Positions 1 to 9,203 are shown, counted from the first letter of the stretch. The stretch is 64,000 bases of DNA from Allorhodopirellula solitaria (GCF_007859855.1 NZ_SJPK01000003.1:654795-718794); one strand, 5' to 3'. Made by a program: numbers and translations. Notes: generated from the letters alone by a model not told the origin.

Positions 1-1
1 G

Positions 2-133
2 CAGCTTCTCGCTGGCAAGAAGCGTCGAGGCCCTCAATCGATCGGCGACTTGCTGATCGGCTTACTAATTCGTCTTGGAGTGAACCAGGAAAACACTGTA
101 GAATCGAAACCGTCCGAAGCTCTGAAGCCTTAG
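2..133 (+). CDS. 3' end of an unrecognised gene (partial)
   Basis: An open frame enters from the left edge and ends at TAG (131-133), giving 43 residues. The stretch IGDLLIGLLIRLG resembles the first helix of DciA/DUF721 proteins, but there it would be N-terminal, whereas here the frame stops soon after. It may be a truncated DciA-like gene, the tail of another protein, or chance coding. No start is visible. Confidence 0.3.
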   Translation, partial: QLLAGKKRRGPQSIGDLLIGLLIRLGVNQENTVESKPSEALKP

Positions 134-448
134 GCTGAATTGTCGTGCTGCCAAGCACACTAACAACGTCGTCGCATGCCGAGGGTATCGGTGGAGCGTA
201 GCTCTGCTGAGCAAGCCCGTGCTTGAGTGAGATGCTCTGTTAGCGGTTCAAACGCCGGATGAGACAGTGTGGGGCTCTCAGAGCTTCGGATATCTACCAG
301 GGTGGCGAGACTGAACCACCAAAGCTAACCGAGCCGTGCTGGCTGGCCGACAAACAGTGGACTTTGAGTGTCGAAAAAGCTACCCTATTGGTGGTGCCGC
401 TGAGCGTACGCGCGCACTGCAAATTTTCGTTCTGGATATGACAGTACT
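134..448. other. intergenic stretch with no supported gene
   Basis: About 300 bases between the partial frame and the first repeat fragment. The overlapping open frames here have no recognisable domain and run on into repeat sequence, so I do not call them genes. I see no clear terminator or RNA. Confidence 0.4.
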
Positions 449-495
449 CAAAAAACCTTCCGCTGTGCTCTGCGCACGCTTCCGTCGGATGAACC
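449..495 (+). repeat. family A MITE-like element, right-end fragment
   Basis: These 47 bases match the right terminus of the 318-bp family A element (full copies near 27.7, 37.0, 43.6 and 48.6 kb), ending in the same terminal ...TTCCGTCGGATGAACC. The rest of the element is missing on the left. A family B fragment follows directly. Confidence 0.8.
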
Positions 496-527
496 GATTT
501 AAGCGACGTTGGCCCCGCAATGGTGAG

Positions 528-589
528 CCGAGGGCCGGTAAGGCGCCGGGTGACGCCGCTGAGGCGTCTCGGCTCAATAAAACGACAGC
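528..589 (-). repeat. family B palindromic element, short form (empty site for D)
   Basis: Bounded by inverted TGAGCCGAG / CTCGGCTCA, this roughly 60-bp element matches, in reverse, the two ends of the copy at 8974-9203 but lacks the inner family D element. It therefore looks like an unoccupied B copy. The flank (507-528) also matches the flank of the 8974 copy (near 9204-9225). Confidence 0.6.
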
Positions 590-659
590 CCGTTGTGCCT
601 CGGGGCTACCACCGGAAACAGCCCCGCCGGAGTCTCGCTGGCCTTGTCTTGCTGGGCTT

Positions 660-1574
660 TCACTTCGGAACGAATCGTTGCTGCAGTTCGGTGACGAGTT
701 CGCACTGCTGAACGCCGGCGAAGTCCGCGATCACAAAGGCTCGCGAGTCATGGACTCGGTTAGCGAACCACAGTCCCGTATCGGTGCCCATTAGCAACAT
801 CGCATCGGCACGAGCAATCCGATCCGTCGTCAGCCGGCGTTCTGTGACATCGATCGCTAGATCTTTGGCGAGGGTGCGGACATGGAGTTGAGTGATTCCC
901 GGAAGGACTTGCGCCGCAGGGGCAAACGCAATCTCACGGCCGCTCACCAGAGCGATACTGGCGACGCTCGATTCCGTCCAGCTGCCGTCGCAATCCGCCA
1001 GGACGCCTGTTGCATCGGGAACCAATGATCGGGCGTGGGCGTCGGCGAGATAGTAGTGCAGCCGACATCGCACCTTGGCGTGCCGCGGCCAGGTCTGCGT
1101 TGGTGGCTGAACCACGTCGCAAAGTACCACGGGCTGGCCGGTGGATTGCCGCTCCTCCACCGCAGCGTGGTCGATGCGGTTGAGATGAACTGCAAAGGTC
1201 GCAGCTGCACCAGGCTGAATTCCGGGAGTGGCCCACATCGTGATGCCCACCTCTTTCTCCGCTGCAACGAGCGTGGCATTGCGGGCGAGGGCTTCCTGAA
1301 TCACCTGGCCGAGCGTCTCGGGAGGCGGCACATCGCCGATGCGGACGACCTGCAGCGTACCTGCCCAGCGGCGGAGATGGTCGTTGAGCCGAAAGGGCAC
1401 ACCGTGATACGTTCGCATCCGCTCGACAGCCGTCACGCCCTGTCGAAAGCCGAGGTCGTCAACGGGGAGACAAACCTGGTCGAAGGGCAGCCAGCCATCG
1501 CGTTGGATCGACGGACAGACGAAATACGCCTGATGGCTAGCAAATTGCTGCTGCGAACTCATCAAGTTTGTCAT
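660..1574 (-). CDS. class IV PLP-dependent aminotransferase (PabC/IlvE/Dat type)
   Basis: A 304-residue protein of the fold-type IV aminotransferase family, which includes branched-chain aminotransferase, D-amino-acid aminotransferase and aminodeoxychorismate lyase. Visible are the N-terminal GFRQGVTAVERMRTYHG segment with FRLNDHLRRW, the probable PLP lysine in HAKVRCRLHYYLAD (near residue 170), and the WTESSVASIALV strand that usually contacts the phosphate. The start is the ATG at 1574 because it overlaps the stop of the upstream desaturase as ATGA, implying coupled translation; an in-frame start 39 bases earlier would lie inside the desaturase gene. Substrate cannot be told from sequence. 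PabC (p-aminobenzoate for folate) or a branched-chain/D-amino-acid enzyme are the main options. Confidence 0.85.
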   Translation of the reverse strand: MTNLMSSQQQFASHQAYFVCPSIQRDGWLPFDQVCLPVDDLGFRQGVTAVERMRTYHGVPFRLNDHLRRWAGTLQVVRIGDVPPPETLGQVIQEALARNATLVAAEKEVGITMWATPGIQPGAAATFAVHLNRIDHAAVEERQSTGQPVVLCDVVQPPTQTWPRHAKVRCRLHYYLADAHARSLVPDATGVLADCDGSWTESSVASIALVSGREIAFAPAAQVLPGITQLHVRTLAKDLAIDVTERRLTTDRIARADAMLLMGTDTGLWFANRVHDSRAFVIADFAGVQQCELVTELQQRFVPK

Positions 1575-2842
1575 GCATGACTTTCCATCTGCGGGTTTCG
1601 AGCCCGCTGCCACAGCTTTCTGATTGCCGCCGTCAGTGACGGTTCGGAGGTTTGGTGGTAGATCGAATCGGTCGGTAACCCCTCGGTTAACCTGCGGTGA
1701 GCTTCACCGAGATTGTGATAGGGCAGTCGTGGAAACAGATGGTGCAAGGCGTGGTACCGGGTTCCGATCGGCCCCCATAGCTCGGTAATCCAAGGCCGTG
1801 AAGGGAAGTTAACACTGTCGAGCAACTGCTCATCAAATGTCATTTCACCGCCACGGTTGCTCCAGCGATGGGCGCCGAGGGTACGGACTTCGTTGAGCAC
1901 CAAGATGCCCACTCCGACGCTGTAGGCGACCAACCAGAACGGGTCGATCCAGGTGTCTCGCATGATCCCGCCGCGAACGAGGAACCAGACACACCAAGCG
2001 AAGCATAGTACCTCTTGCAGAATCACGATTCGCATCAACTTAGGCGATGCATCGGGACGCTCGTAGGTTGGGTCCACGAGCATCGTCGACATATGCCGGT
2101 GCACGAACGGTCGCAGCCGAGGAAATACCCAGCACAGCGGGCTGATGACGGCGAAGCGAAGCAGCGCGAGCAGGGGAATCACCAGGGCTTGAACGACGAA
2201 TCCGATGATCATCCAGGGACCATGGTGACTTAGCGCGAGATACTCGCCGTCATGCTCGGTGCCGTAATGCTTGCGGCGATGATGATCGACGTGCGGGTAA
2301 TACAGAAACGATGGCACCAGGAAAAAAATTCCGCAGAGCGCATTCCAAGCAACGCGAAAGGCGGTGAATCCCTTCTCGGGCAGGTGAACGAGTTCGTGGA
2401 TAAACATCAGTGCACGCATGTAAAGCAGCACGGTGGCGACGTAGCACACCGCAACAGCGGCGGTCACTGCGGGCGTGAAACCATACCAAACCGGCAGCCA
2501 AAAAATGGCGTGGAGTGTGAGGTGACCCAAGATGATCGAGCACAGGAAATCGGCCCAGTAGATTGCTTGTCGGGGGCGCTGGAGGTCGCCAATCAACGAC
2601 CGGGCTTGGGAAAACCGAAACGCATGACAGGTAGCTGTCGGTTTGACAGATGGCGAGGCCGCGGGCGCGTCCCCGGTGGTTTCCGGGACCCCGACGGTTT
2701 CTGGGGTCCCGGCGGTTTCCGGAGCTGCAGGGGCGGATGACGCAGCTGGGGCGACGTTGGGTTCAGGGGCGGGATAACCGGTCGAGACACGAAAATCCGA
2801 CGCGGACGGCATGGCCGACGAAGCGTTTGTGGAAGGGGACAT
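1571..2842 (-). CDS. fatty acid desaturase, membrane di-iron type
   Basis: A 423-residue integral membrane desaturase that would insert a double bond into acyl chains with an oxygen-activating di-iron centre. All three histidine clusters are visible: HELVH, then HVDHHRRKHYGTEHD, and near the C-terminus HALHHLFPRLPYH. Several hydrophobic segments lie between them. The N-terminal ~70 residues are a Pro/Ala/Glu/Thr-rich linker containing short PET(A/V/T)G repeats, unlike the family core. I prefer ATG 2842; a TTG at 2911 would add 23 residues. A perfect 16-bp tandem duplication lies just upstream. Its stop codon overlaps the start of the class IV aminotransferase gene. Confidence 0.93.
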   Translation of the reverse strand: MSPSTNASSAMPSASDFRVSTGYPAPEPNVAPAASSAPAAPETAGTPETVGVPETTGDAPAASPSVKPTATCHAFRFSQARSLIGDLQRPRQAIYWADFLCSIILGHLTLHAIFWLPVWYGFTPAVTAAVAVCYVATVLLYMRALMFIHELVHLPEKGFTAFRVAWNALCGIFFLVPSFLYYPHVDHHRRKHYGTEHDGEYLALSHHGPWMIIGFVVQALVIPLLALLRFAVISPLCWVFPRLRPFVHRHMSTMLVDPTYERPDASPKLMRIVILQEVLCFAWCVWFLVRGGIMRDTWIDPFWLVAYSVGVGILVLNEVRTLGAHRWSNRGGEMTFDEQLLDSVNFPSRPWITELWGPIGTRYHALHHLFPRLPYHNLGEAHRRLTEGLPTDSIYHQTSEPSLTAAIRKLWQRARNPQMESHA

Positions 2843-2844
2843 GG

Positions 2845-2880
2845 TGGCAAGGGTCGTAGCTGGCAAGGGTCGTAGCTGGC
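2845..2880. repeat. 16-bp tandem duplication upstream of the desaturase gene
   Basis: The unit TGGCAAGGGTCGTAGC occurs twice in a row, immediately 5' of the preferred start of the minus-strand desaturase gene. It may be a recent slippage event in the leader; a regulatory role is not shown. Confidence 0.7.
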
Positions 2881-3109
2881 GAGGTCTGGGGGAGAAACCG
2901 ACGGCGCTCAAAGGGGCGATCGCCCGCCGATATCCCGAGTAAGGATAAAAAACGAACGGAAACGATTCCCTCGATCGGAAACTTCAGGTCTCCCGTCCAA
3001 TCAACTCTACGACATTCCAATTGCTTGCGTGTCGGGGCCTCACAAATATTCAAAAAATTGTGGTTTCTGCGGGCGGTTCCCGGCGGCCCCAGAGTGGGGC
3101 AAGAAGAAA

Positions 3110-3183
3110 TAGCGATGAGCGGACTCGAACCGCTGACCTAAGCCTTATGAAGACTCCGCTCTAACCAACTGAGCTACATCGCC
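3110..3183 (-). tRNA. tRNA with CAT anticodon (probably elongator Met)
   Basis: The minus strand folds as a full cloverleaf of 74 nt: acceptor GGCGATG/CATCGCT (one G-U pair) with discriminator A, D arm GCTC...GAGC, anticodon stem GAGTC/GGCTT with loop TTCATAA (anticodon CAT), and T arm AGCGG-TTCGAGT-CCGCT. CCA is not encoded. The acceptor is paired at its first position, which rules out initiator Met. Elongator tRNA-Met fits best; tRNA-Ile with lysidine-modified CAT cannot be fully excluded. Confidence 0.94.
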
Positions 3184-3461
3184 GTGTTTTCCGCGGTATG
3201 AACTACCGCGACGAACCCAGACCGAGCTTCACAGCCCGTGCCGGGTTTCTCTCAAAAATCGGTGTCGTTTCTGAGAAGGCGGAAACTTACGACAAATCCG
3301 CTCGCTTGAAAAGACGTCCTTTCATCATTCCTTGCCGAACATCCGGGCCAACAATTTCGGATGTCGCGTTGGAGGGGCGTTTCGGTATATTGTTCAGCCG
3401 GTCTTCACCCGCCATGCTCAGCAGAGCAAACGCCCGCCCCAGAAAAATGGAGGAAAGTTGG

Positions 3462-4667
3462 TTGCATACCGAACCGGCTCACGAATCGCCTAAATCGTCC
3501 ATCACGTCACCGCAGCATCAAACCTCCGGAGGCAAGTCCGCTGGCCCTCCCTTGGGCGAGAACACCGCATCGGCAGGTGAAGCGGCGCTCGCGCGAGGGC
3601 AAGTGACCGCCAACGGGCGGATGGGGCGCGTCAGTGGAGTTCGTATTGCGGGCACGGGTTCCTTTGTGCCTGAGAACATCGTCACGAACGAGGATCTGGC
3701 GGCCCTCGGCTGCGATAGCGAGTGGATTGTGCGACGCACGGGCATCCGCCAACGCCGGCACGCCGCCTCGGACGAAGCCACCAGTGACATGTGCTACGCC
3801 GCCTCGATGCGGTGCCTGGAGAACGCAGAGGTGGCAGCCAGCGAGGTGGATCTCGTGCTGGTGGCAACGATCACGCCCGATCACCAAACCCCATCCACGG
3901 CGAGCCAACTGCAGGGCCGGCTAGGGATTTCGGCACCTGCGATGGATCTCGGTGTTGCCTGTTCGGGATTTACCTACGCCCTCGTCACCGCAGCTCAGTT
4001 CATCGCAGCGGGCAATGCTAAGAACGTGCTCGTCGTCGGTGCTGACCTGATGACTCGTACGATCGACCCAGACGATAAAAAAACCTATCCGCTCTTCGGC
4101 GATGCTGCTGGTGCGGTCTTGGTAACGCCGACCGCAGTGGATCGCGGCGGAAACGCGGATCGAGCGGACGACGCGCCGCCCGCAGAGGAAGAAAACGCTG
4201 CGGCCGACGGTTTGCTTTCCTATCAACTCGGCAGCGAAGGTATTTGTGGCGAGATGCTGTGCGTGCCTGCCGGTGGAAGCCGCCAATCACTCACGCCGGA
4301 TGCCTACGCGGCGGGTGATCACTACATGAAAATGGACGGTCGCAACGTGTTCAAATGGGCGGTGCGAGTCGTCGATGAAAGCGCCAAAGACGTCCTCACG
4401 CATGCTGGCGTTGCCCCTGATGAACTAGCCCTGCTCATCCTGCACCAAGCCAATCAACGGATCATCGATTCCGCAGTAGCTGGTTTGAAGGTGGATCCGG
4501 CCAAGGTTTTCGTGAACCTCGACAAGTATGGAAACACATCCGCGGCGAGCATCCCGTTGGCCCTCGATGAAGCCGTTCGTGGCGGCCGCGTCCAACGCGA
4601 CGATCTGATCCTCATGAGTGGATTCGGCGCAGGTCTCGCCTGGGGCACTCTCTTGCTGCGTTGGTAA
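3462..4667 (+). CDS. fabH: 3-oxoacyl-ACP synthase III (KAS III)
   Basis: Condenses acetyl-CoA with malonyl-ACP to start fatty acid synthesis. The core begins at GVRIAGTGSFVPENIVTNEDL and carries the full Cys-His-Asn triad: GVACSGF, LLILHQANQRI and DKYGNTSAAS. The family is usually about 320 residues. This protein has an extra acidic loop (near DRGGNADRADDAPPAEEE) and an extended, low-complexity N-terminus. Start is uncertain: TTG 3462 has GGAGG eight bases upstream; ATG 3447 is also in frame; ATG 3621 would give 348 residues and only the conserved part. Specificity for acetyl versus other starter acyl-CoAs cannot be read. No co-transcribed fatty acid genes are adjacent. Confidence 0.92.
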   Translation: MHTEPAHESPKSSITSPQHQTSGGKSAGPPLGENTASAGEAALARGQVTANGRMGRVSGVRIAGTGSFVPENIVTNEDLAALGCDSEWIVRRTGIRQRRHAASDEATSDMCYAASMRCLENAEVAASEVDLVLVATITPDHQTPSTASQLQGRLGISAPAMDLGVACSGFTYALVTAAQFIAAGNAKNVLVVGADLMTRTIDPDDKKTYPLFGDAAGAVLVTPTAVDRGGNADRADDAPPAEEENAAADGLLSYQLGSEGICGEMLCVPAGGSRQSLTPDAYAAGDHYMKMDGRNVFKWAVRVVDESAKDVLTHAGVAPDELALLILHQANQRIIDSAVAGLKVDPAKVFVNLDKYGNTSAASIPLALDEAVRGGRVQRDDLILMSGFGAGLAWGTLLLRW

Positions 4668-4753
4668 GCAGCTGGGACTTTTTTAATGTCTCGCGATGGT
4701 GACGTCGCGGTGATTGCCTTTTTCATTTGCTCGCCGGCCCGCTGTCGCCGTCT

Positions 4754-5045
4754 AGAATGGGGTGGACTTAACCGGTTTTAGATTTTGAGCCGACCGCGCT
4801 AGCCGAATACCGCTTACTTTAGTTTGCGAAGCGGTCTTGGTAACCCGACGCGTGAGCGAGGATGATCTACTGACCACGCAAAGAACGGCATTTTCCTCGC
4901 TAACGCATCGGGTTACCTACCTCGTTATGTCCTCTCCAGGGGCTAAAGTAAGTGCCATTCCGCGCTAGCCGCGGGTCTTGCAAGGAAATAGCGGTATGAA
5001 GAACCCGCGGCTAGCGCCGTCGGCTCACTGAGTCCACGCCATTCG
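4754..5045. repeat. family C inverted-repeat element containing a family B/D nest
   Basis: The ends AGAATGGGGTGGACT and AGTCCACGCCATTCG are imperfect inverted repeats (13 of 15 match) and correspond to the 20-bp ends of the nested element at 27855-28161. The interior differs: it holds a family B-like element (near 4782-5030, ends TTGAGCCGA/TCGGCTCA) that in turn holds family D. A GTCGCCG heptamer lies on both sides (4744-4750 and 5045-5051), possibly a decayed target duplication. No coding sequence is seen in 4668-5337. Confidence 0.6.
4806..4959 (+). repeat. family D palindromic element, copy 2
   Basis: A 154-bp element with ends AATACCGCTTACTTTAG and CTAAAGTAAGTGCCATT. Its interior (TTGCGAAGCGGTCTTGGTA, then CGACGCGTGAGCGA and CATTTTCCTCGCT) closely matches the 153-bp copy at 9030-9182. 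Non-coding. Confidence 0.7.
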
Positions 5046-5337
5046 TCGCCGGCCGCGTTTCGTCCCCATTCTGACCGCTGCTCAGCTGCCTGAAAGCGGT
5101 TCAAGTCTGACCGGCGACGGGACAGTTCGCCGCGGTTCTGCTGTGTTGCTCGCTCGACGCGAGAATCCTATCGCAGACGGCCAGCCCAGAGGGCGGACAT
5201 GACTCCCATGACGATCGCAATCAACCGACCGATGGTAACTCGTGAGGATGCAACGCGTGCCGCCAACAGAGATGAATGACGGCTACGCGATTAAGCATCT
5301 CGGGAAAAGGTGATACTCGAGCGGAGAACGCTGGGGC

Positions 5338-6561
5338 CTAGAAATCGCCTTCGAGAACTTCGTGGCTAGCCCGTGTGCCGAGTGCCCCCCACAATCCGAA
5401 GGGACTTGCGCTCCCGGCTGGCAGGCAGGGAGGTGACATCGAGTTATTCACGACTGGCGATTGCTGATTACCTGATTCAATCGAATCGGTGATGAAGCGA
5501 ACCGCACCGTCGGACATGAGACAATGCACGCCGCCTTGATGATGGCTGCTGGGCGACATCGTGCCACTGGATGAATCACCACCGGCCGTGCACAACTCCG
5601 AGTTCGGCGGGCGAATTGTGGTTATCCCTGTGTACAGTAGCCCACCATCGGCCCAGCGATACCCACGCATTTGGTTTCCACCAGCCAAATCAGGCGTCGT
5701 GCAGCCAGTACCGCCACCACCGCACCAGAACTGGGGTCGTGTCGGGTCGAGAAAATTGGCTTGCTCACACGCGGAAGGGTTGGTGTGCAATGAGCTCCAG
5801 CCTCCGGGCGGATTCCTCGCCAAATTCGTCGTCTTAGCGCGATCACCCAGGCTTGTCTGCATTTCACCCGCCATGATTGTGTTGGAAGTTCCATCGAGAA
5901 TGTCGCGGAATGCTGTGAACTGACGTGCGACGAAAACGCCACGACATGAGCTCACGCGAGAGCCAGCCGAGTTCCAGGAGCCATTGCCAAACGTGAAAGC
6001 ACCATTGGTGGTCCAATCAGTCGAATCGCCCAAACATCCACCATAGTTCGTTCGCCCCAGTGCAGGTGCCCCGAAACCAGGGTCGCTCGGGCAGCGGAAG
6101 GCTTTGATATCCGTCATCCACGGGCCGTACTGGGTCGTCCAGGGAGCTGGTCCCATCGCGTTCCAAGACTCGTTTCCGCCGAGCAGAGCGCCAGCGGCGT
6201 TGTAGCGATTCGGGTTACTGATCTGTTGCCATAGGGCCTGTTGTTCCAAAAAAGGCAAAATTCCCACTAGCCAGCTAAGGCGACGACGATTGTTTGAGCC
6301 CACCGGAGCCGTGCCCCCCGAGTTCGCGCCTGCTTCGAATGTCCCTCCCATTGTCATGGGCAGCTTTCCATAGGCGGAGTGATAGTTGTGTACCGCCAAC
6401 CCAATTTGCTTGACATTGTTGCTGCAGCTCATCCGCCGTGCGGCTTCGCGAGCAGCTTGAACGGCTGGCAATAGCAACCCCACAAGGACACCAATGATGG
6501 CGATGACAACTAAAAGTTCGACCAGGGTGAAACCGTGGGCGCGCCGAACAGAATTCTTCAT
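5338..6561 (-). CDS. DUF1559 protein with prepilin-type N-terminal segment
   Basis: A 407-residue member of the large planctomycete DUF1559 family. The N-terminus [21 protein letters not shown] is a class III prepilin signal: cleavage would follow the Gly, the next residue is Phe and Glu is at +5. It is followed by the invariant [20 protein letters not shown] segment. The C-terminus has the family's H-x-G-G-V-H-x-L-M-x-DGAVRFI motif. Proteins of this kind are pseudopilin-like, but their role is unknown. A 59-residue lipoprotein gene lies 103 bases upstream on the same strand and may be co-transcribed. A second such pair lies at 25.8-27.2 kb. Confidence 0.92.
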   Translation of the reverse strand: MKNSVRRAHGFTLVELLVVIAIIGVLVGLLLPAVQAAREAARRMSCSNNVKQIGLAVHNYHSAYGKLPMTMGGTFEAGANSGGTAPVGSNNRRRLSWLVGILPFLEQQALWQQISNPNRYNAAGALLGGNESWNAMGPAPWTTQYGPWMTDIKAFRCPSDPGFGAPALGRTNYGGCLGDSTDWTTNGAFTFGNGSWNSAGSRVSSCRGVFVARQFTAFRDILDGTSNTIMAGEMQTSLGDRAKTTNLARNPPGGWSSLHTNPSACEQANFLDPTRPQFWCGGGGTGCTTPDLAGGNQMRGYRWADGGLLYTGITTIRPPNSELCTAGGDSSSGTMSPSSHHQGGVHCLMSDGAVRFITDSIESGNQQSPVVNNSMSPPCLPAGSASPFGLWGALGTRASHEVLEGDF

Positions 6562-6664
6562 GAAGTTAATATTTTGGTTAAGGTTTGAGAAAAGTCGAAA
6601 TGCAGCTTTGGCGATCGTTCAATGGCTTGAATTATCGCGGCTGCAGGAAAGTCAAGCTTTCAGA

Positions 6665-6844
6665 TCAATCGTAGTTCTGATTCATGTCGGCTTGCTGCTG
6701 GTCATAATCGTCGTACTGAGCCTGTTGTTCTTCCGGGCTGAGCGTCGTGTCACTTTCAACTTGCCGATTACCGTCATCACCGCAGCCAACGGTGAAAGTT
6801 GCGGCAAACGCGATAGTCAGAAGAAGGAACCAGTGTTTTTTCAT
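6665..6844 (-). CDS. small lipoprotein next to a DUF1559 gene
   Basis: A 59-residue frame from ATG 6844 to TGA 6665. It has a basic start (MKKHW), a hydrophobic stretch and a lipobox (TVGC), so the mature form would be a lipid-anchored acidic peptide of about 39 residues rich in Gln, Asp and Tyr. I recognise no family, but a comparable short lipoprotein accompanies the other DUF1559 gene of the window, which supports it as a real gene. It probably shares a transcript with the DUF1559 gene downstream. Confidence 0.75.
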   Translation of the reverse strand: MKKHWFLLLTIAFAATFTVGCGDDGNRQVESDTTLSPEEQQAQYDDYDQQQADMNQNYD

Positions 6845-7264
6845 GAGATGAACTCGAGGTGGTTGTTAGGCAGGAAGGCCTGTAGGGCGAACGCTGTACG
6901 GTACACGGTCGCTATTGGAAGTTGGGGAACCCTAGTGACGCAGGTAGGCAGCGTCAAGTGCTCCGTCTCGTGGAGTGGCTCAGTCCAGTTGTCATCTGAC
7001 TCGACTGAACCTTGAAACGTAAGCTTGAGATTGCTCTCGATCGCTGCATGGACGCTGTGCGACTGACTTCGCCCGGTCCTCTACCCTTGTTTTCTCGCAC
7101 GAATCGATCTCGATTCGGTTCAAATGGGGGGCGGAAGTTTCGAAAGATGGGGGCGATCCACTTCCAAATGTAGAATTTTTTTTTGAGAACCGAGAGAACA
7201 CGAGACACTTTGTGTTCAGCCTTGAGGAAAGCGGCGCGAGCGGTAGGGAATGACCGCTCGGCGG
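6845..7264. other. 420-bp intergenic stretch with a hairpin
   Basis: Lies between the DHPS-like gene and the small lipoprotein gene, both minus. At 7239-7260 a perfect GAGCGGT/ACCGCTC stem with an eight-base loop sits just past the stop of the DHPS-like gene, but no T-run follows on that strand, so it may be a processing or weak termination hairpin. A run of ten T at 7170-7181 is unexplained. The promoter of the small lipoprotein gene should lie here; I could not pick a box with confidence. Confidence 0.4.
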
Positions 7265-8728
7265 CTAGCGATCCTCGTCTGCTTCTGCGCGAGAACGCTT
7301 GCCCGATTTTCTTGCTCGGCGGGCAAGCCGGTGGCTTTGCTCCTCCACGGTGAGGTGACCCCAACGCAGTGCTTCGTCTTGCTCGTACTGTTTCCCCAAT
7401 TGGATCGCGAGTTTAGCTTTGGCTAATTCGAAGCCGAGATAGAACGCGTGTGAGGCGTCGACATTCTCGGCCTGAGGTCGCTGCAGCAAATCACCCATGA
7501 TCGCGAACGGCTCGTCTCCCTGCAGATGGAGTCCGCCGCTGATTAGATGGATGACGCCGTCCTGAGCCAGGATTCGGTAGTTGTTGTCGCGGATCCCCTC
7601 TGCAAGAGCATCGATTGCCTGCTCGGAATAGGGACGCAATTTGGCATCGCGGAGCATCACGAGTTGGTCGGATAGCCGCTTGGGCGGCGTGCCAGTGGCA
7701 ATGCTGTGATGGACCAACCGACGAGCGATGTCGCATTCCCGAATCGAACTCCGCGCCCAATTGATGACTTGGGTGGTCAAGACACTGCCGACCTGCCACT
7801 CCTCGCAGAGACCGAGCAAGAGCATATTGACGCCTGCCGAGTCCACGTCGGTGAGCTCGGTCAAGTTGCCGATCCCCATCATCATCGCGTGATCGGGGTA
7901 GCGATCACGTGTTTGAGCATACCGCAGGACCGAGTCACCGAATCCTGAGCCGATCGGTTCAAGGATCGGATCGAGGCGTAGCGGAACAGCATGCCGATCC
8001 AGGAATTCGATCGTCGTGTCCAACGATGCTAGATCCTCGGGCGTGTCGGGAATAGCAACCACTTCACAGCCCCAGTCCGCTGCGGCTCGGCGATTGGAGG
8101 AGTTCACCGACAGCACAAGGGAAGCACCCGAACGGATTGCATCGCGGGTCTCCTGTTCATCGAAAGTATCAATGCTGACGCGGTGTCCTGCATCGACGAG
8201 AGCAGCGACGTAGTCGCCGATCACCCGACATGGTCGCCCAGCATCACACCCAACATCAATCCGGTCGGCGCCATCTCGACGCAGTGCCCCGGCCAAAGCG
8301 ACGATCTCGTCAAGGCTTAGACGTGGAGCGTGGTTGATCTCGGCAATGATCTCGATCGAGTACCTCGACAGGTCAACCTCTCGAGTCTTCCCGCCGAGCC
8401 ATGCGTCGATGTCGCGACAATCCTTGGGTCCGCAAACAATATTCGCCGGATCGAGATGAGCGATTTCAGCGAGTCGTTGGCGCCAACTGATCTGCGGCGC
8501 CTCGGCCGAGATGGGATCGTCGAGGACACTCTCGCAGTACCCCGGCAAGACAACTTGGGTGGTCGTGGACGGGACATTGAGATGTCGGCTCAGCCACTTC
8601 GGTGTGATTAGCGCGGCGACTGTGATCGGTGTCACCTGAACACTGTGGGCGAACCCATACCGCTCCGCCGCCTCGGCCGCCGCACCACGCAGGGCGACCT
8701 CGGCAAGTCGCCCGGTGACGAAATGCAA
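7265..8728 (-). CDS. dihydropteroate synthase-like protein (DUF6513 type)
   Basis: A 487-residue protein with a pterin-binding TIM-barrel region in its middle (EIIAEINHAPRLSLDEIV, DRIDVGCDAG, VSIDTFDEQETRDAIRSGASLVLSVNSSN). It is longer than folate DHPS (about 280 residues) and has an N-terminal domain starting LHFVTGRLAE. This matches the DHPS-related family found in archaea, methylotrophs and planctomycetes alongside tetrahydromethanopterin C1 genes; a role in that cofactor's synthesis or use is inferred, not shown. The start is TTG 8728: the frame is open further upstream to a TGA near 8805 but offers no ATG or GTG. The C-terminus is basic. No other C1 gene is adjacent. Confidence 0.82.
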   Translation of the reverse strand: MHFVTGRLAEVALRGAAAEAAERYGFAHSVQVTPITVAALITPKWLSRHLNVPSTTTQVVLPGYCESVLDDPISAEAPQISWRQRLAEIAHLDPANIVCGPKDCRDIDAWLGGKTREVDLSRYSIEIIAEINHAPRLSLDEIVALAGALRRDGADRIDVGCDAGRPCRVIGDYVAALVDAGHRVSIDTFDEQETRDAIRSGASLVLSVNSSNRRAAADWGCEVVAIPDTPEDLASLDTTIEFLDRHAVPLRLDPILEPIGSGFGDSVLRYAQTRDRYPDHAMMMGIGNLTELTDVDSAGVNMLLLGLCEEWQVGSVLTTQVINWARSSIRECDIARRLVHHSIATGTPPKRLSDQLVMLRDAKLRPYSEQAIDALAEGIRDNNYRILAQDGVIHLISGGLHLQGDEPFAIMGDLLQRPQAENVDASHAFYLGFELAKAKLAIQLGKQYEQDEALRWGHLTVEEQSHRLARRARKSGKRSRAEADEDR

Positions 8729-8973
8729 ATGGGAGTTCGGCTGGAGAGCGAAGGGCGGGGGCAGGGTCGATGATTCGGGGTTCGGGGATGGATCGGAAAT
8801 CGTGCCGAGTCAGGAAATCTCGTGGCAATGCCGTTGTGGGGCGATCGGAGCGTGCATCGAAAGACGACGCCCGAAAGGTGAAAAATACCATGTGGCGGCT
8901 CGGTTGATTGAAATTTCCTGCATTCCGCCGTACTTTTTCCTCAATCCGGAGGTCTTCAAGGGCTGTCGAGCTA

Positions 8974-9203
8974 TTGAGCCGAGACGCGTCAGCGGCGGGG
9001 TGGGCGGCGCTACCCGGGGCCTGACGGCGAATGGCACTTCCCTTCGTTTGCGAAGCGGTCTTGGTATCCCGACGCGTGAGCGAAGATCATCGATTGACCA
9101 CGCAAAGCACTGCATTTTCCTCGCTGACGCATCGGCTTGCCAACCTAGCCATGCCCCAAACGGGGCCAAATTAAGTGCCATTGGCGTTACCGCCCTCGGC
9201 TCA
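8974..9203 (+). repeat. family B element with nested family D element
   Basis: Outer ends TTGAGCCGA and TCGGCTCA are inverted. Comparing with the short copy at 528-589 shows that the middle (9030-9182) is an insertion. The rest of 8729-9457 shows no supported gene; open frames here run through repeat sequence. Confidence 0.65.
9030..9182 (+). repeat. family D palindromic element, copy 1
   Basis: A 153-bp element with inverted ends AATGGCACTT...and ...TTAAGTGCCATT. GGCG flanks it on both sides. Related to the copies at 4806-4959, 14981-15123 and near 43949. Non-coding. Confidence 0.7.
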
